From NCBI RefSeq assembly GCF_039543545.1, contig NZ_BAABJY010000001.1, positions 372,001-436,000 of the forward strand: DNA of 64,000 nt, written 5' to 3'. The notes beneath the pieces were generated by a model that had not been told where the DNA came from, searched no databases, and was given only the letters and a program-made list of their open reading frames with translations. The position numbers and the translations under genes were made by a program. Each line of letters starts with the position of its first letter. Position 1 is the first letter of the stretch. Below are positions 1 to 8,959 of the stretch, one piece after another. Source of the stretch: Luteimonas vadosa (lineage in GTDB: Bacteria; Pseudomonadota; Gammaproteobacteria; Xanthomonadales; Xanthomonadaceae).

Positions 1-700
1 CGCGCAGGCGGATGCGGTCGCGCGCGAGCACCTGGACGAAGCCGACGTTGACCGATTCCGGGAAGGAGGCGCTGCGCTGCAGCGCCGGGCCCAGCGTGGC
101 GACGGGGGCGTCGTCCACGTCCTCCACCACGACCACGGCGTGCGGGTTCCCCATCGACACCGCCCCGAACGCGACCTCGGTCCCGTCCAGGTCCACGACA
201 TACACGTCCTGCTCCCGGTCGGCGCCCGCCAGGGGAATCGACTCCGGCGCGAAGGACGGTGCGCCCATGCCGATGGTGTAGCGCCCCTTGCCGGCGCGTT
301 GCACCGCATGCGTGCCGGACGGACTGTCGAGCCGGAAGTCCTCTCCCGCCGCGCCATCGCGCACCAACCAGGCAGCGACGCACCGCGCGCCGTTGCCGCA
401 CTGGCGGGCCGGCGAGCCGTCGGCGTTCCAGATGCGATAGGCGGCGACGGCGCCATCGCTGCGCGCGCGCTCGATCCCCAGGACCTGGTCGCAGCCGACC
501 CCGGTGCGGCGATTGGCCAACGCGCGGCAAAGGCCGTCGCCGGGATTGGACAGCCGCTCCGCGAGCGTGGCGTCCTGCCTGAGGTCCAGCACCACGAAAT
601 CGTTGCCAGCGCCTTGCATCTTGCTGAAGCGGATCGCGGAAGCCGGCCGCCCTGCCGCGGCGTGTTCGGTGGCGCGACCCGGTGCCGTCGCGGTGCCCAT
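1..700 (-). CDS. dapF: Diaminopimelate epimerase, C-terminus cut by window edge
   Basis: Interconverts LL- and meso-diaminopimelate for lysine and peptidoglycan synthesis in the cytoplasm. The reading frame enters from the left edge and starts at the ATG ending at 700. The hallmark start RFSKMQGAGNDFVVLD appears about 22 residues in. The first catalytic cysteine lies in the QCGNGARC motif. The second catalytic cysteine belongs to the part outside the window. The 22-residue N-terminal extension before the conserved start is unusual, but I see no alternative ATG, GTG or TTG in frame closer to the motif. It lies 3 bp downstream of the lptM stop, so the two genes are surely one transcript, as in many gammaproteobacteria. 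Confidence 0.93.
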   Translation of the reverse strand, partial: MGTATAPGRATEHAAAGRPASAIRFSKMQGAGNDFVVLDLRQDATLAERLSNPGDGLCRALANRRTGVGCDQVLGIERARSDGAVAAYRIWNADGSPARQCGNGARCVAAWLVRDGAAGEDFRLDSPSGTHAVQRAGKGRYTIGMGAPSFAPESIPLAGADREQDVYVVDLDGTEVAFGAVSMGNPHAVVVVEDVDDAPVATLGPALQRSASFPESVNVGFVQVLARDRIRLR

Positions 701-703
701 CGT

Positions 704-961
704 TCAGTCGCCGGTGTCGCCGTCGTCCGGCACCGGCGGCGCGTCGGGATCCGCCTCGACCGGCGGGTTGTCCGGCGGCAGCGGCTGCTGTTCGGTATCG
801 GCCGGCGTCGGATCGGCAAGCGCGCCGGCATCGTCGACGGCGGCGGCCTCCACCAGTTCCGCATCGTCGGCAGACGGCGGCGGCGGCAATACCAGCGGTC
901 CCTTGTTGCCACAGGCAGCGAGGACCAGCACCAGGGCAAGCGGCAGGACGATCTTGGACAT
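704..961 (-). CDS. lptM: LPS-assembly lipoprotein LptM-like (YifL family)
   Basis: Short lipoprotein of 85 residues. The signal sequence MSKIVLPLALVLVLAAC ends in a lipobox (LAAC), and the mature protein begins CGNKGPL, the signature of the YifL/LptM family. LptM is known to assist assembly of the LptD/LptE translocon in the outer membrane. The rest is a proline- and acid-rich low-complexity tail typical of the family in this group. The next ATG upstream, at 979, would put MNRRPC before the signal peptide, so I prefer the start at 961. It directly precedes dapF, the usual neighbour. Confidence 0.82.
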   Translation of the reverse strand: MSKIVLPLALVLVLAACGNKGPLVLPPPPSADDAELVEAAAVDDAGALADPTPADTEQQPLPPDNPPVEADPDAPPVPDDGDTGD

Positions 962-1066
962 GCACGGTCTCCGGTTCATGGCCGAAGTGTACCCCCTGGC
1001 TTCGCGCCGCGGCGCGGTCCGGGGCGCGCGCCGCGGCCCGCGATCGACCGTCCGCCCGGCGCGTGC

Positions 1067-3262
1067 TCAGCGCGCGGCATGGTCGACCCCGAGCTGGTCG
1101 ATCAGGAAGGCGTACATCTCCGACAGTTCGCGGTACTTGCGGAACCGGCCGGACTTGCCCCCATGGCCGGCGTCCATGTTGGTGCGGAAGACGACCGGTT
1201 GCGTGCCGGTGTCCACGTCGCGCAACCGGGCGACGTACTTGGCCGGCTCCCAGTACTGCACCTGGGAATCCCAGAGCCCGGTGCCGACGAACATCGCGGG
1301 GTAATCCTGCCTGCGCAGGTTGTCGTAGGGCGAGTACGACAGCATGTAGTCGTAGAACTCCGCCTGTTCCGGGTTGCCCCACTCGTCGTACTCGTTGGTG
1401 GTCAACGGGATGCTGGGGTCGAGCATGGTGGTGACCACGTCGACGAAGGGGACCTGGGTCAGGATCACGCGGTACTTGTCCGGCGCCATGTTGGCGATCG
1501 CGCCCATCAGCAGGCCGCCCGCGCTGCCGCCGTAGGCAGCCACGCGATCCTTCGCGGCGTAGCCCCGGGCGACCAGGTCGTCGGTGACGTCGACGAAGTC
1601 GGTGAAGGTGTTCTTCTTGGCCAGCAGCTTGCCGGCGTCGTACCACTTGCGGCCCATCTCCTGGCCGCCGCGGATGTGCGCCAGCGCGTACACCATGCCT
1701 CGATCGAGCAGGCTGACGGTGGTGACGCTGAAGTTCGGGTCCATCGAGGCGCCGTAGCTGCCATAGGCGTACTGCAGCATCGCCGCCTCGCCGTTCCGCT
1801 TGAAACCCTTGCGGTAGACCAGCGACACCGGGATCTTCGTGCCATCGCGCGCGGTGGCCCAGACCCGCTCGGTGACGTACTTCGAAGGCTCGTAACCGAG
1901 CACCGGCTGCTGCTTGAGCTGGCGGCGCTCGCCGGTGCGCAGGTTGAGTTCGTAGGTCGTGGCCGGCGTCGTCAGCGAGGTGTAGCTGTAGCGCAGCCAC
2001 TCGGCATCCGGCTCGGAATTCACGGACAGGCCCATCGAGTACGCGGGTTCGTCGGCCTCGACGTATTCGCCGTCGTCGTCGGCGGCGCCCGGATCGCCAC
2101 GCAATACGCGGATGCGCTCCAGGGCATTGGAGCGTTCGGCGACCGCCGTGAAGCCGTCGAACAACTCGAAGCCTTCGATGAACACGTCGTCGCGGTGCGC
2201 GACCCAGTCCCGCCACTGCTTGCGCGAGCTCGCGCCGGTGGGGGCGGTCACCAGCTTGAAGTTCGGGGACGGCACGCCTTTCTCGTCCGGGGCGTTGGTA
2301 TGGATCACCCAGCGGCCGTCGTAATGGTCGGCGTCGTATTCGACGTCGCGCTCGCGCGGCGCCAGCACGGTGAACGCGCCGGGATCGGCGGCCGGGGTGC
2401 AGCGGGTCTCGCTGGACACGGTGCTCTGCACGCCGATGCAGATGAACCTGTCGTCGCGGGTGCGGCCGATGCCCATGTAGAAGCTGTCGTCCTCTTCCTC
2501 GTAGACCACCACGTCCTCGGAAACCGGGGTGCCCAGCACGTGCTTCTTCACCCGGACGGTGAGCAGCGTCTCCGGATCGTTCTCGACGTAGAACAGGGTC
2601 TTGTTGTCGTCGGCCCAGACCAGGTTGGCGGAGACCCCGGGGATCTGCTCGGGGTACAGCTCGCCGCTGCCGAGGTCCTTGAAGCGGATGGTGTACTGGC
2701 GGCGCCCGTTGCTGTCCTCGGCATAGGCGAGCAGGCGGTTGTCCTGGCTGACTTCCCAGTCGCCGATGTTGTAGTAGTCCTTGCCCTTGGCCAGCGCATT
2801 GACGTCGAGCAGCACCTGCTCGTCGGCGTCGGGCGCCTGGCTGGCCTCCAGCATGGATGGCGTCGTCGCGCCGGCGACATCCTTGCGACGCGCGTGGATC
2901 GGGTAGTCCTGCCCGGTTTCGTAGCGCGTGTAGTACCACCAGCCGCGCTCGCGGTAAGGCACGCTGCCGTCGTCCTGCTTGATGCGGCCGACGATCTCCT
3001 CGTAAAGCGCGTCCTGCAGCGGCTTGAGCGGCGCCAGCACGGCGTCGGCATAGGCGTTCTCGGCCTCGAGGTAGGCGATGACGTCCTTGGCCTGGCGCTT
3101 GTCGTCGCGCAGCCAGTAGTACTCGTCGCTGCGTTCCGCGCCGTGCGGGGCCTTGACGGTGTGGGGCTTCTTTTCGGCGTCTGGAGGCGGCGGGAGTTCC
3201 GCGGCATGGAGGTGCGAAGTCATCAGGAGGAGTGTGGCCAGGGTGAGTTTGAGGGGATGCAT
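1067..3262 (-). CDS. ptrB: S9A serine peptidase, oligopeptidase B-like, with signal peptide
   Basis: Serine peptidase of 731 residues that cleaves short peptides after basic residues if it behaves like oligopeptidase B. An N-terminal beta-propeller carries the family's RGWWYYTRYE-type segment. The C-terminal alpha/beta-hydrolase domain holds the nucleophile in GGSAGG, an Asp in LWDSQVQYWEP and a His in DAGHGGKSGR. The start chosen (ATG ending at 3262) gives a signal sequence, MHPLKLTLATLLLMTSHLHAAE. This predicts export, whereas classical oligopeptidase B is cytosolic. A second S9 enzyme lies 110 bp upstream on the same strand, so the two may be co-expressed paralogues with different specificity. 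Confidence 0.9.
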   Translation of the reverse strand: MHPLKLTLATLLLMTSHLHAAELPPPPDAEKKPHTVKAPHGAERSDEYYWLRDDKRQAKDVIAYLEAENAYADAVLAPLKPLQDALYEEIVGRIKQDDGSVPYRERGWWYYTRYETGQDYPIHARRKDVAGATTPSMLEASQAPDADEQVLLDVNALAKGKDYYNIGDWEVSQDNRLLAYAEDSNGRRQYTIRFKDLGSGELYPEQIPGVSANLVWADDNKTLFYVENDPETLLTVRVKKHVLGTPVSEDVVVYEEEDDSFYMGIGRTRDDRFICIGVQSTVSSETRCTPAADPGAFTVLAPRERDVEYDADHYDGRWVIHTNAPDEKGVPSPNFKLVTAPTGASSRKQWRDWVAHRDDVFIEGFELFDGFTAVAERSNALERIRVLRGDPGAADDDGEYVEADEPAYSMGLSVNSEPDAEWLRYSYTSLTTPATTYELNLRTGERRQLKQQPVLGYEPSKYVTERVWATARDGTKIPVSLVYRKGFKRNGEAAMLQYAYGSYGASMDPNFSVTTVSLLDRGMVYALAHIRGGQEMGRKWYDAGKLLAKKNTFTDFVDVTDDLVARGYAAKDRVAAYGGSAGGLLMGAIANMAPDKYRVILTQVPFVDVVTTMLDPSIPLTTNEYDEWGNPEQAEFYDYMLSYSPYDNLRRQDYPAMFVGTGLWDSQVQYWEPAKYVARLRDVDTGTQPVVFRTNMDAGHGGKSGRFRKYRELSEMYAFLIDQLGVDHAAR

Positions 3263-3371
3263 GGTGAGTCCGTTCGGTGATGCCGGATGGATGCGGCCAG
3301 CTTCAGGGATGCGACGCCTGCCGCGGGAAGTCCCGAAACCCCGACGCGACGGGCCCGAGACTGTAGCGCGC

Positions 3372-5531
3372 CTAGGGGACCCGGCCGGGTTTGAGCTGTT
3401 GCCAGAGGAAGGTGTAGGCCAACGCATTCATGTGGGCGAGCTGGGCGTTGTTGGCGGCGCCACCGTGGCCGCCTTCGATGTTCTCGTAATAGCGCACGTC
3501 GTGCCCCATCGCCTGCATCTTCGCCATCATCTTGCGGGCGTGGCCGGGATGGACGCGGTCGTCGCGGGTCGAGGTCATGAACAGCGTCGCCGGGTAGTCG
3601 CCGTCGGCCTCGACCAGGTGGTAGGGCGAGAACTTGCGGATGAACGCCCATTCCCCGGGCTTGTCGGGATCGCCGTACTCGGCCATCCACGACGCGCCCG
3701 CGAGCAGCTTGTGGTAACGCTGCATGTCCAGCAGCGGCACCTGCACCACCACCGCGCCGAACAGGTCCGGGTACTGCACGAGCATGTTGCCGGTGAGCAG
3801 GCCGCCATTGCTGCCGCCCTGGATGCCCAGGTGCGGGGGCGAAGTCACCTTGCGCGCGATCAGGTCGCGCGCCACCGCCGCGAAATCCTCGTAGGCCTTG
3901 TGGCGGTTGGACTTCAGCGCCGCCTGGTGCCAGCGCGGGCCGTACTCGCCGCCGCCGCGGATGTTGGCCACCGCGTACACGCCGCCCTGCTCCAGCCAGC
4001 CCTTGCCGACGCCGCCCGAGTAGCCGGGCGTGAGCGAGACCTCGAAGCCGCCGTAGCCGTACAACAGGGTCGGGTTGCCGCCGTCCAGCGCCATGTTCCG
4101 GGGCCGCACGAGGAAATACGGGATGCGCGTGCCGTCCTTCGAGGTCGCGAAATGCTGCTCGATGGCGTGCGTCGAGGCATCGAAGAACGTCGGCATGGTC
4201 TTGAGCACTTCGGGCTGCCCGCCGATTTCCACCAGCGACAGCGTGCTCGGGGTCAGGTAGTCCGTCGCGGTGAGCCAGACCGCGTCGCTGTCGTCGGCAT
4301 CGACCGCGGACACCGCCAGCGTGCCGAAGGCCGGTGCGCCGATGAATTCGTCGAGCTTCCAGCCACGCTCGCCCGGCGTCAGCACCGACAGTTTGTTCTT
4401 GACGTCGTCCAGCACGTTGAGCACGACGTGGTTCTTCGTCCAGGTCGCGCCGACCAGCGAGGTCGTCCGGCCGGGCTCGAACAGGACCTCGAAGTCGCGC
4501 CCACCGGCCATGAAGGCATCGAAATCGATGGCCAGCAGCGCGCCGGCAGGGTAGGTCCTGCCGCCGACGGTCCACGGCTCGCGCAGTTCCACCGACAGCC
4601 AGTCGCGCACCACGCCCTTGCCGGCGGAGTTGGGCGCGTCGATGCGGACCAGTGCGCCACCGTCGCCGCGCAGGAACAGCTCGTTTTCGTAGAAGGCGAT
4701 GGCGCGCGAGACGAAGTCGCGCTCGAAGCCGGGGGTGTCGTCGTGGAAGGCGGCGATGTAGAGGTCGTCGTGCTTGCCTTCATACACGGTCGTCGCCGAG
4801 GCCAGCGGCGTGCCCCGCGACCACTGCTTGACGATGCGCGGGTAGCCCGATGCGGTGAGGCTGGGCGCGCCGTCGGCCGCGGGGCCGAAGTCGGTGTAGA
4901 CGTAGACGGTGTCGCGATCGATCCAGCCCAGCGCGCCCTTGGCCTCGGGTCGGAAGAAGCCGTCCTCGACCCATTGCTTGCCGACCAGGTCGAACTCGCG
5001 GGTAACGTCGGCGTCGGCGCCGCCTCGCGAAAGCGCGACCAGGCAGCGCTCGTGGGGCGCGTCCGGCGTGGCTGGCCGCAGGCAGTCGGCCCCATGCCAG
5101 ACCCAGTTCTCGCCCTCGGCCGCGTTCAGCGCGTCGAGGTCGATCAGGGTTTCCCACCGGGGCTTGGCCTTGCGGTATTCCTCCAGCGTGGTGCGGCGCC
5201 ATAGCCCGCGCTCGTGCCGCGCGTCCTTCCAGAAGTTGTAATAGTGGTCGCCGATCTTCTCGACTGCCGGGATCTTGGCGTCGGAATCCAGGATGGCGCG
5301 GATCTGGGCTTCCAGCCGGGTGAACTCGGGCGTGGTCGCCAGCTCGGCCTCGGTCCTGGCGTTTTCGGCGCGCACCCAGTCCAGCGCCCTGGCGTCCTCG
5401 ACGCCCTCCAGCCATTGGTAGGGGTCGGGCACGGTGGGCTCCTGGGCTTGGGCGTGTGGCGGGGTCGCCGCAATGCCGGCGATCGACAGCACGGCAAGGC
5501 AGGCGGCCAACAGGTTCGGCATGGACTCCAT
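3372..5531 (-). CDS. S9A prolyl oligopeptidase family protein, exported
   Basis: Serine peptidase of 719 residues expected to cleave after proline or related residues in oligopeptides. It has a signal sequence ending near PHAQAQE, then the family's DPYQWLE motif, a propeller domain and a hydrolase domain. The nucleophile is in GGSNGG, the Asp in STRDDRVHP and the His in EGGHGG. A start at 5522 (second Met) would also work. Length is normal for prolyl oligopeptidases. It lies upstream of, and on the same strand as, the oligopeptidase B-like gene. The exact cleavage preference cannot be read from the sequence. Confidence 0.88.
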   Translation of the reverse strand: MESMPNLLAACLAVLSIAGIAATPPHAQAQEPTVPDPYQWLEGVEDARALDWVRAENARTEAELATTPEFTRLEAQIRAILDSDAKIPAVEKIGDHYYNFWKDARHERGLWRRTTLEEYRKAKPRWETLIDLDALNAAEGENWVWHGADCLRPATPDAPHERCLVALSRGGADADVTREFDLVGKQWVEDGFFRPEAKGALGWIDRDTVYVYTDFGPAADGAPSLTASGYPRIVKQWSRGTPLASATTVYEGKHDDLYIAAFHDDTPGFERDFVSRAIAFYENELFLRGDGGALVRIDAPNSAGKGVVRDWLSVELREPWTVGGRTYPAGALLAIDFDAFMAGGRDFEVLFEPGRTTSLVGATWTKNHVVLNVLDDVKNKLSVLTPGERGWKLDEFIGAPAFGTLAVSAVDADDSDAVWLTATDYLTPSTLSLVEIGGQPEVLKTMPTFFDASTHAIEQHFATSKDGTRIPYFLVRPRNMALDGGNPTLLYGYGGFEVSLTPGYSGGVGKGWLEQGGVYAVANIRGGGEYGPRWHQAALKSNRHKAYEDFAAVARDLIARKVTSPPHLGIQGGSNGGLLTGNMLVQYPDLFGAVVVQVPLLDMQRYHKLLAGASWMAEYGDPDKPGEWAFIRKFSPYHLVEADGDYPATLFMTSTRDDRVHPGHARKMMAKMQAMGHDVRYYENIEGGHGGAANNAQLAHMNALAYTFLWQQLKPGRVP

Positions 5532-5628
5532 TCCTTCGGGTTTTCCGGTTCCAGCAGTGGACGGCGGCCCGCAACGCTAGCACAGGCCCTAGCCGCGCCC
5601 GCCGTGCCGAAAGTCCGGCAAATCCCGT

Positions 5629-6000
5629 TCAGGCGGCGTGCGCGCGGCGCGGCGTGCGCGGCGCGGCCACGCCGCGACGGCGTGCCTGCGCAAGGGTGCG
5701 CCGGCGCGGCGGTTGGGCACCCACTGGCTCGGCGCTGGCACCGGCTTCGGCCAGGGCATCGCGACGCGCCGCCCAGAGCGCGCACCAGGCGCTGGCCGGC
5801 AGCGCCAGCAGCCAGAACGGGATCCAGCCGATGCCCGCATGGAAGCCGCGTGCCTGCGGCAGCGAGACCACCGCCACCAGGGCAACGACGAACACCCCCG
5901 CCACCGCCTGCAGCATGGGGGACGTGGCGCTGGCGCCAGGGCCGAGAGGCCTCCGGTTGGCGGGATGCCGGGGGCAGGATGGAAGCGCGTGTCGTGCCAT
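5629..6000 (-). CDS. Small membrane protein of unknown function
   Basis: Predicted protein of up to 123 residues with two hydrophobic segments, VAGVFVVALVAVVSL and GWIPFWLLALPASAWCALWAA, separated by a short loop. These are followed by an Arg/Ala-rich cytoplasmic tail. A later ATG ending at 5916 would give a 95-residue protein starting MLQAVAG, which may be the true start because the residues before it look non-conserved. The membrane pattern in this frame, absent from the overlapping frames, is the reason for calling it. I do not recognise a family. Confidence 0.5.
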   Translation of the reverse strand: MARHALPSCPRHPANRRPLGPGASATSPMLQAVAGVFVVALVAVVSLPQARGFHAGIGWIPFWLLALPASAWCALWAARRDALAEAGASAEPVGAQPPRRRTLAQARRRGVAAPRTPRRAHAA

Positions 6001-6138
6001 GGCTGGACTCCGGGATCGTGGAAGGCCAGCATCCGCGCGCCGCATCTCAAGGCCTGCGACCGCGGGAACCGTGCGGCCATTGACGCCTCCTTCGCCCGTA
6101 TTCAGCGACGCTGCCCCCACTCCGCCTGGAAATCCCGC

Positions 6139-6738
6139 ATGACGACCTCCATCGCCCGCCTGCCACTCACGGCATCCTTCGCCACGGCGGGCCTCCTGCT
6201 CTGCCTCGGCCTGCTGGGCGCTTGCGCCACGACGGCCATGCCGGCGAGCGTCGACGAAACGCCGGTCGACCTGACCCGTTTCATGGGCCGCTGGCATGTC
6301 ATCGCCCACGTCCCGTACTTCGGCGAGGCCGGCCATGTCGCCAGCAGCGACACCTACACGCTCCAGGAAGATGGCGGCATCGAGGTGCTGTACCGGTACC
6401 GCAAGGGATTCGACGAGCCGGAGGAGACCGTGGCCTCGCGGGCGACGGTCAAGCCAGGCAGCGGCAACCGGCTGTGGACGACCTGGTTCTTCCACGTGGT
6501 ACCCACCAGGTTCCGCATCCTGGAAGTGGCACCGGATTACTCCTGGGCGCTGGTCGACTACCCGGGCCGCGACCTGGCGTGGGTGTTCGCGCGCGAGCCG
6601 GTGATGGACAAGGCGCAATACCGCGAACTCGAAAGCCGCATGCGCGGCCATGGCGTCAACACCGACAAGCTGCGCCGCGTGCCGCAGGTGCGCGGGCAGG
6701 TCGGCATGCTCGGGTTCGCCGATCCCAGGAAGCCCTGA
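6139..6738 (+). CDS. Lipocalin-family outer membrane lipoprotein (Blc-like)
   Basis: Protein of 199 residues. It has an N-terminal lipoprotein signal (LLCLGLLGAC), then the lipocalin landmark DLTRFMGRWHVIA with its invariant GxW, and a beta-barrel-like remainder including DYSWALVDYPGRDLAWVFAR, which fits the Blc/Vlp group. Bacterial lipocalins bind lysophospholipids or other hydrophobic ligands at the envelope. The start is the ATG at 6139 just before the signal sequence. It is divergent from the small membrane protein on its left and convergent with the patatin gene on its right. Confidence 0.82.
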   Translation: MTTSIARLPLTASFATAGLLLCLGLLGACATTAMPASVDETPVDLTRFMGRWHVIAHVPYFGEAGHVASSDTYTLQEDGGIEVLYRYRKGFDEPEETVASRATVKPGSGNRLWTTWFFHVVPTRFRILEVAPDYSWALVDYPGRDLAWVFAREPVMDKAQYRELESRMRGHGVNTDKLRRVPQVRGQVGMLGFADPRKP

Positions 6739-6861
6739 ACACGGCGCGCAACCCGGCGCGCGCGTCCGTGGGCGTGGTGGTCGATGCCCGCAACCCAATG
6801 CCCGTAAAGCTGCCGGCGGCGACCTGGTACCCGCGATCGCCGCCCCGGCCTCGCTGACCCC

Positions 6862-7755
6862 TCAATAGCCGGCCTCGGAGAGCGCCTTTTCCGCCTCCAT
6901 GCGGCCGATCGCGATCAGTTCCCGGGCGCGCCAGAACTCGTAGAACTGGCAGGCGTCGCGGGGGATGCGGATCACCAGCTCCGGCGGGTCCAGTGCCAGC
7001 TGCACGCGCGCGATCTGCGCCTGCATCGTGTCCAGCGCGCGCGCCATGGTCTCGGCGAAGCCCATCCGGTCGGGATCGTTGCCCAGGCGGCGATGAAACC
7101 ATTGCGCCAGCCGGCGGCCGCGTGGCGCCGGCCCGTTGCCCTGCGGTGTGTCGGCGGGCCTCCCCGGCGGTCGCCGCGGCCAGCCGTGCATGTCCACCGC
7201 GATCAGCCGGTGCGCGTCGGACAGCCGTGTGGCCGCGATCGGCAGCGGCGCCAGCAGACCGCCGTCGACCAGCTCGCGCCCGTGCACCACGTGCGGGGTG
7301 AAGACGCCGGGAACGGCGAAGGAGGCGCGCAAGGCGTCCCACAGCGGCCCGCTGCGCAGCCACACCTCGCGCTGGCGCTCGAGGTCGACGGCCACCGCGG
7401 TGAACTGGACGGGCAAGGTCTCGATGTCCGGATCGCCCACCACCTCGCGCATCGCATCGACGAGGCGACGGCCCGCGACCAGGCCCGGCCGCGCCACCAC
7501 GGGGTCGAGCAGGCGCAGGAACTGCCCGCGCGTCATGCCCTCGATCGCCTCGCGGAACGCACGCAACCTGCCGGCCGCATGGATGCCGCCGACCAGCGCG
7601 CCGCTGGACGCGCCGGCGATGGCGACGATCTCGAACCCGCGTTCGTCCAGCACCTCCAGCACGCCGATCTGCGCCATGCCGCGCGCACCGCCGGCGCCCA
7701 GCGCCAGCGCGACCTTCTCCCTGCGGGCGATCTTCGGTGCTTCGGCGGGCGTCAT
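6862..7755 (-). CDS. Patatin-like phospholipase (RssA-type)
   Basis: Protein of 297 residues from the bacterial patatin family, expected to hydrolyse acyl ester bonds of lipids. It shows the glycine-rich oxyanion loop GAGGARGMAQIGVL near residue 20, the nucleophile elbow GASSG near residue 47, and the dyad aspartate in LVDGGLLAPLP. There is no signal peptide, so it is probably cytoplasmic or loosely membrane-bound. It lies 21 bp downstream of the WYL regulator gene on the same strand and may share its transcript. Confidence 0.85.
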   Translation of the reverse strand: MTPAEAPKIARREKVALALGAGGARGMAQIGVLEVLDERGFEIVAIAGASSGALVGGIHAAGRLRAFREAIEGMTRGQFLRLLDPVVARPGLVAGRRLVDAMREVVGDPDIETLPVQFTAVAVDLERQREVWLRSGPLWDALRASFAVPGVFTPHVVHGRELVDGGLLAPLPIAATRLSDAHRLIAVDMHGWPRRPPGRPADTPQGNGPAPRGRRLAQWFHRRLGNDPDRMGFAETMARALDTMQAQIARVQLALDPPELVIRIPRDACQFYEFWRARELIAIGRMEAEKALSEAGY

Positions 7756-7776
7756 GTCGCGTCGGGCGCCGCCCGG

Positions 7777-8745
7777 TCAGCGGTCATAGTTGGACAGGGC
7801 GAGCGCCAGCAGGGACTTGGCCTGTTCGCGCAAGGCCGGCGGTTCGACGATCTCGGCGTCGCTGCCGTAATGCAGCACGTCCATCAGCAGCTCGCGCGGC
7901 GCGCTGTAGGGGATCTTCAACTCGTAGCGGCCGTCGGGCAGGAAGCGCCCTTGCTGTTGCGAATGCCAGTGCTCGTCGGCGACCCAGCGCGCGGCCTTGG
8001 CGCTGAACAGGATCGTGGCCGTGCCCTTGGGCGGCCCGGAGAAGATGCCGTAGCTCCCGGCCAGGTGCTGGTTGAGCTCATCCTCGGCGATGTCGCGCGC
8101 GGCGTCGTCGAGCGCGCGCGCGGCGGTGATCCGGTCGACCGAGAAGCTGCGCAGGCCGTCGCGCTCGTGGTCCCAGGCGTCGAGGTACCAGTTGTCGCGG
8201 TAATGGGTGATGCGTTGCGGCGACACCGTGCGCCGCGTGCGCTGGTCGGTGGAACGCGCGCGGTAGTCGAAGGCCAGTTGCCGGCGCTCGAGCACCGCGG
8301 TGCACACGCTGCGGAAGGCATGCTCGTCCATGCGCCGGGTCCGGTGCGGGATGACCCGCACGCGCTCGACCGGCCAGCGCTTGCCGCCGGCCTGTTCTGC
8401 CAGGAGCGACTCCACCCGCTGCTGCAGCGGCGCCAGCGCGCCCGACAGCACCCCGCCCGTGGTGCGCGACAGCAACTGTTGCGCGGCCAGCAGCGCGTAG
8501 AGCTCTTCCGAGTTCAGCCACAAGCCCGGCAGTTCGAAGCGCGCGCCATCGCTGGTGTCGTAGCGGAACCCCGCCTCGCCGTCGCCGACCACCGGCGCCA
8601 TCAGCGCGTCGCGCAGGAAGGCCAGGTCGCGGTAAACGGTGGCACGAGAGCAACCAAGTTCCTCCTGCAACCGGGGCACGGTCACCGGGTAACGCGCGGC
8701 CTTCAGGGTGCGGTGCAGGGCGGTGATGCGTTCGTAGCGATCCAT
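7777..8745 (-). CDS. YafY/WYL-domain transcriptional regulator
   Basis: Protein of 322 residues. An N-terminal winged helix-turn-helix (about residues 5-60, including VPRLQEELGCSRATVYRDL) is followed by a WYL ligand-sensing domain and a WCX-like C-terminal extension. Such proteins usually bind nucleic acid or small ligands and regulate nearby or stress genes. It is transcribed away from the arsM cluster, with 214 bp between the two starts, so a shared regulatory region is possible. No ArsR-type repressor accompanies that cluster. A regulatory link is speculation. Confidence 0.85.
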   Translation of the reverse strand: MDRYERITALHRTLKAARYPVTVPRLQEELGCSRATVYRDLAFLRDALMAPVVGDGEAGFRYDTSDGARFELPGLWLNSEELYALLAAQQLLSRTTGGVLSGALAPLQQRVESLLAEQAGGKRWPVERVRVIPHRTRRMDEHAFRSVCTAVLERRQLAFDYRARSTDQRTRRTVSPQRITHYRDNWYLDAWDHERDGLRSFSVDRITAARALDDAARDIAEDELNQHLAGSYGIFSGPPKGTATILFSAKAARWVADEHWHSQQQGRFLPDGRYELKIPYSAPRELLMDVLHYGSDAEIVEPPALREQAKSLLALALSNYDR

Positions 8746-8959
8746 GGCAGGAGTGTGCCGGATCGGCGCCGGGGCCGCGAGCAGGGGGCCGCCGGCCCAC
8801 TACGGCGCATCCACCTCGCTTGGGGCGGCGTAGCTGCGTCGCGACGGCGGCGCATCCTTTTGCCCGCCCGCCGCCTCTTGTTCGTGGCATGGTGGCATGA
8901 CGCGGACGCCTGGGTTCGCCGCGACGGCGCCATTCCCTCCCCCATGGACAAGGCTCCCT

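Noticed and set aside
140..3280. Very long open frame (over 1000 codons) on the plus strand
   Set aside because: It lies opposite the oligopeptidase B-like, lptM and dapF genes, has Arg/Val/Gly-rich low-information sequence and no family motifs. It is a high-GC shadow frame.
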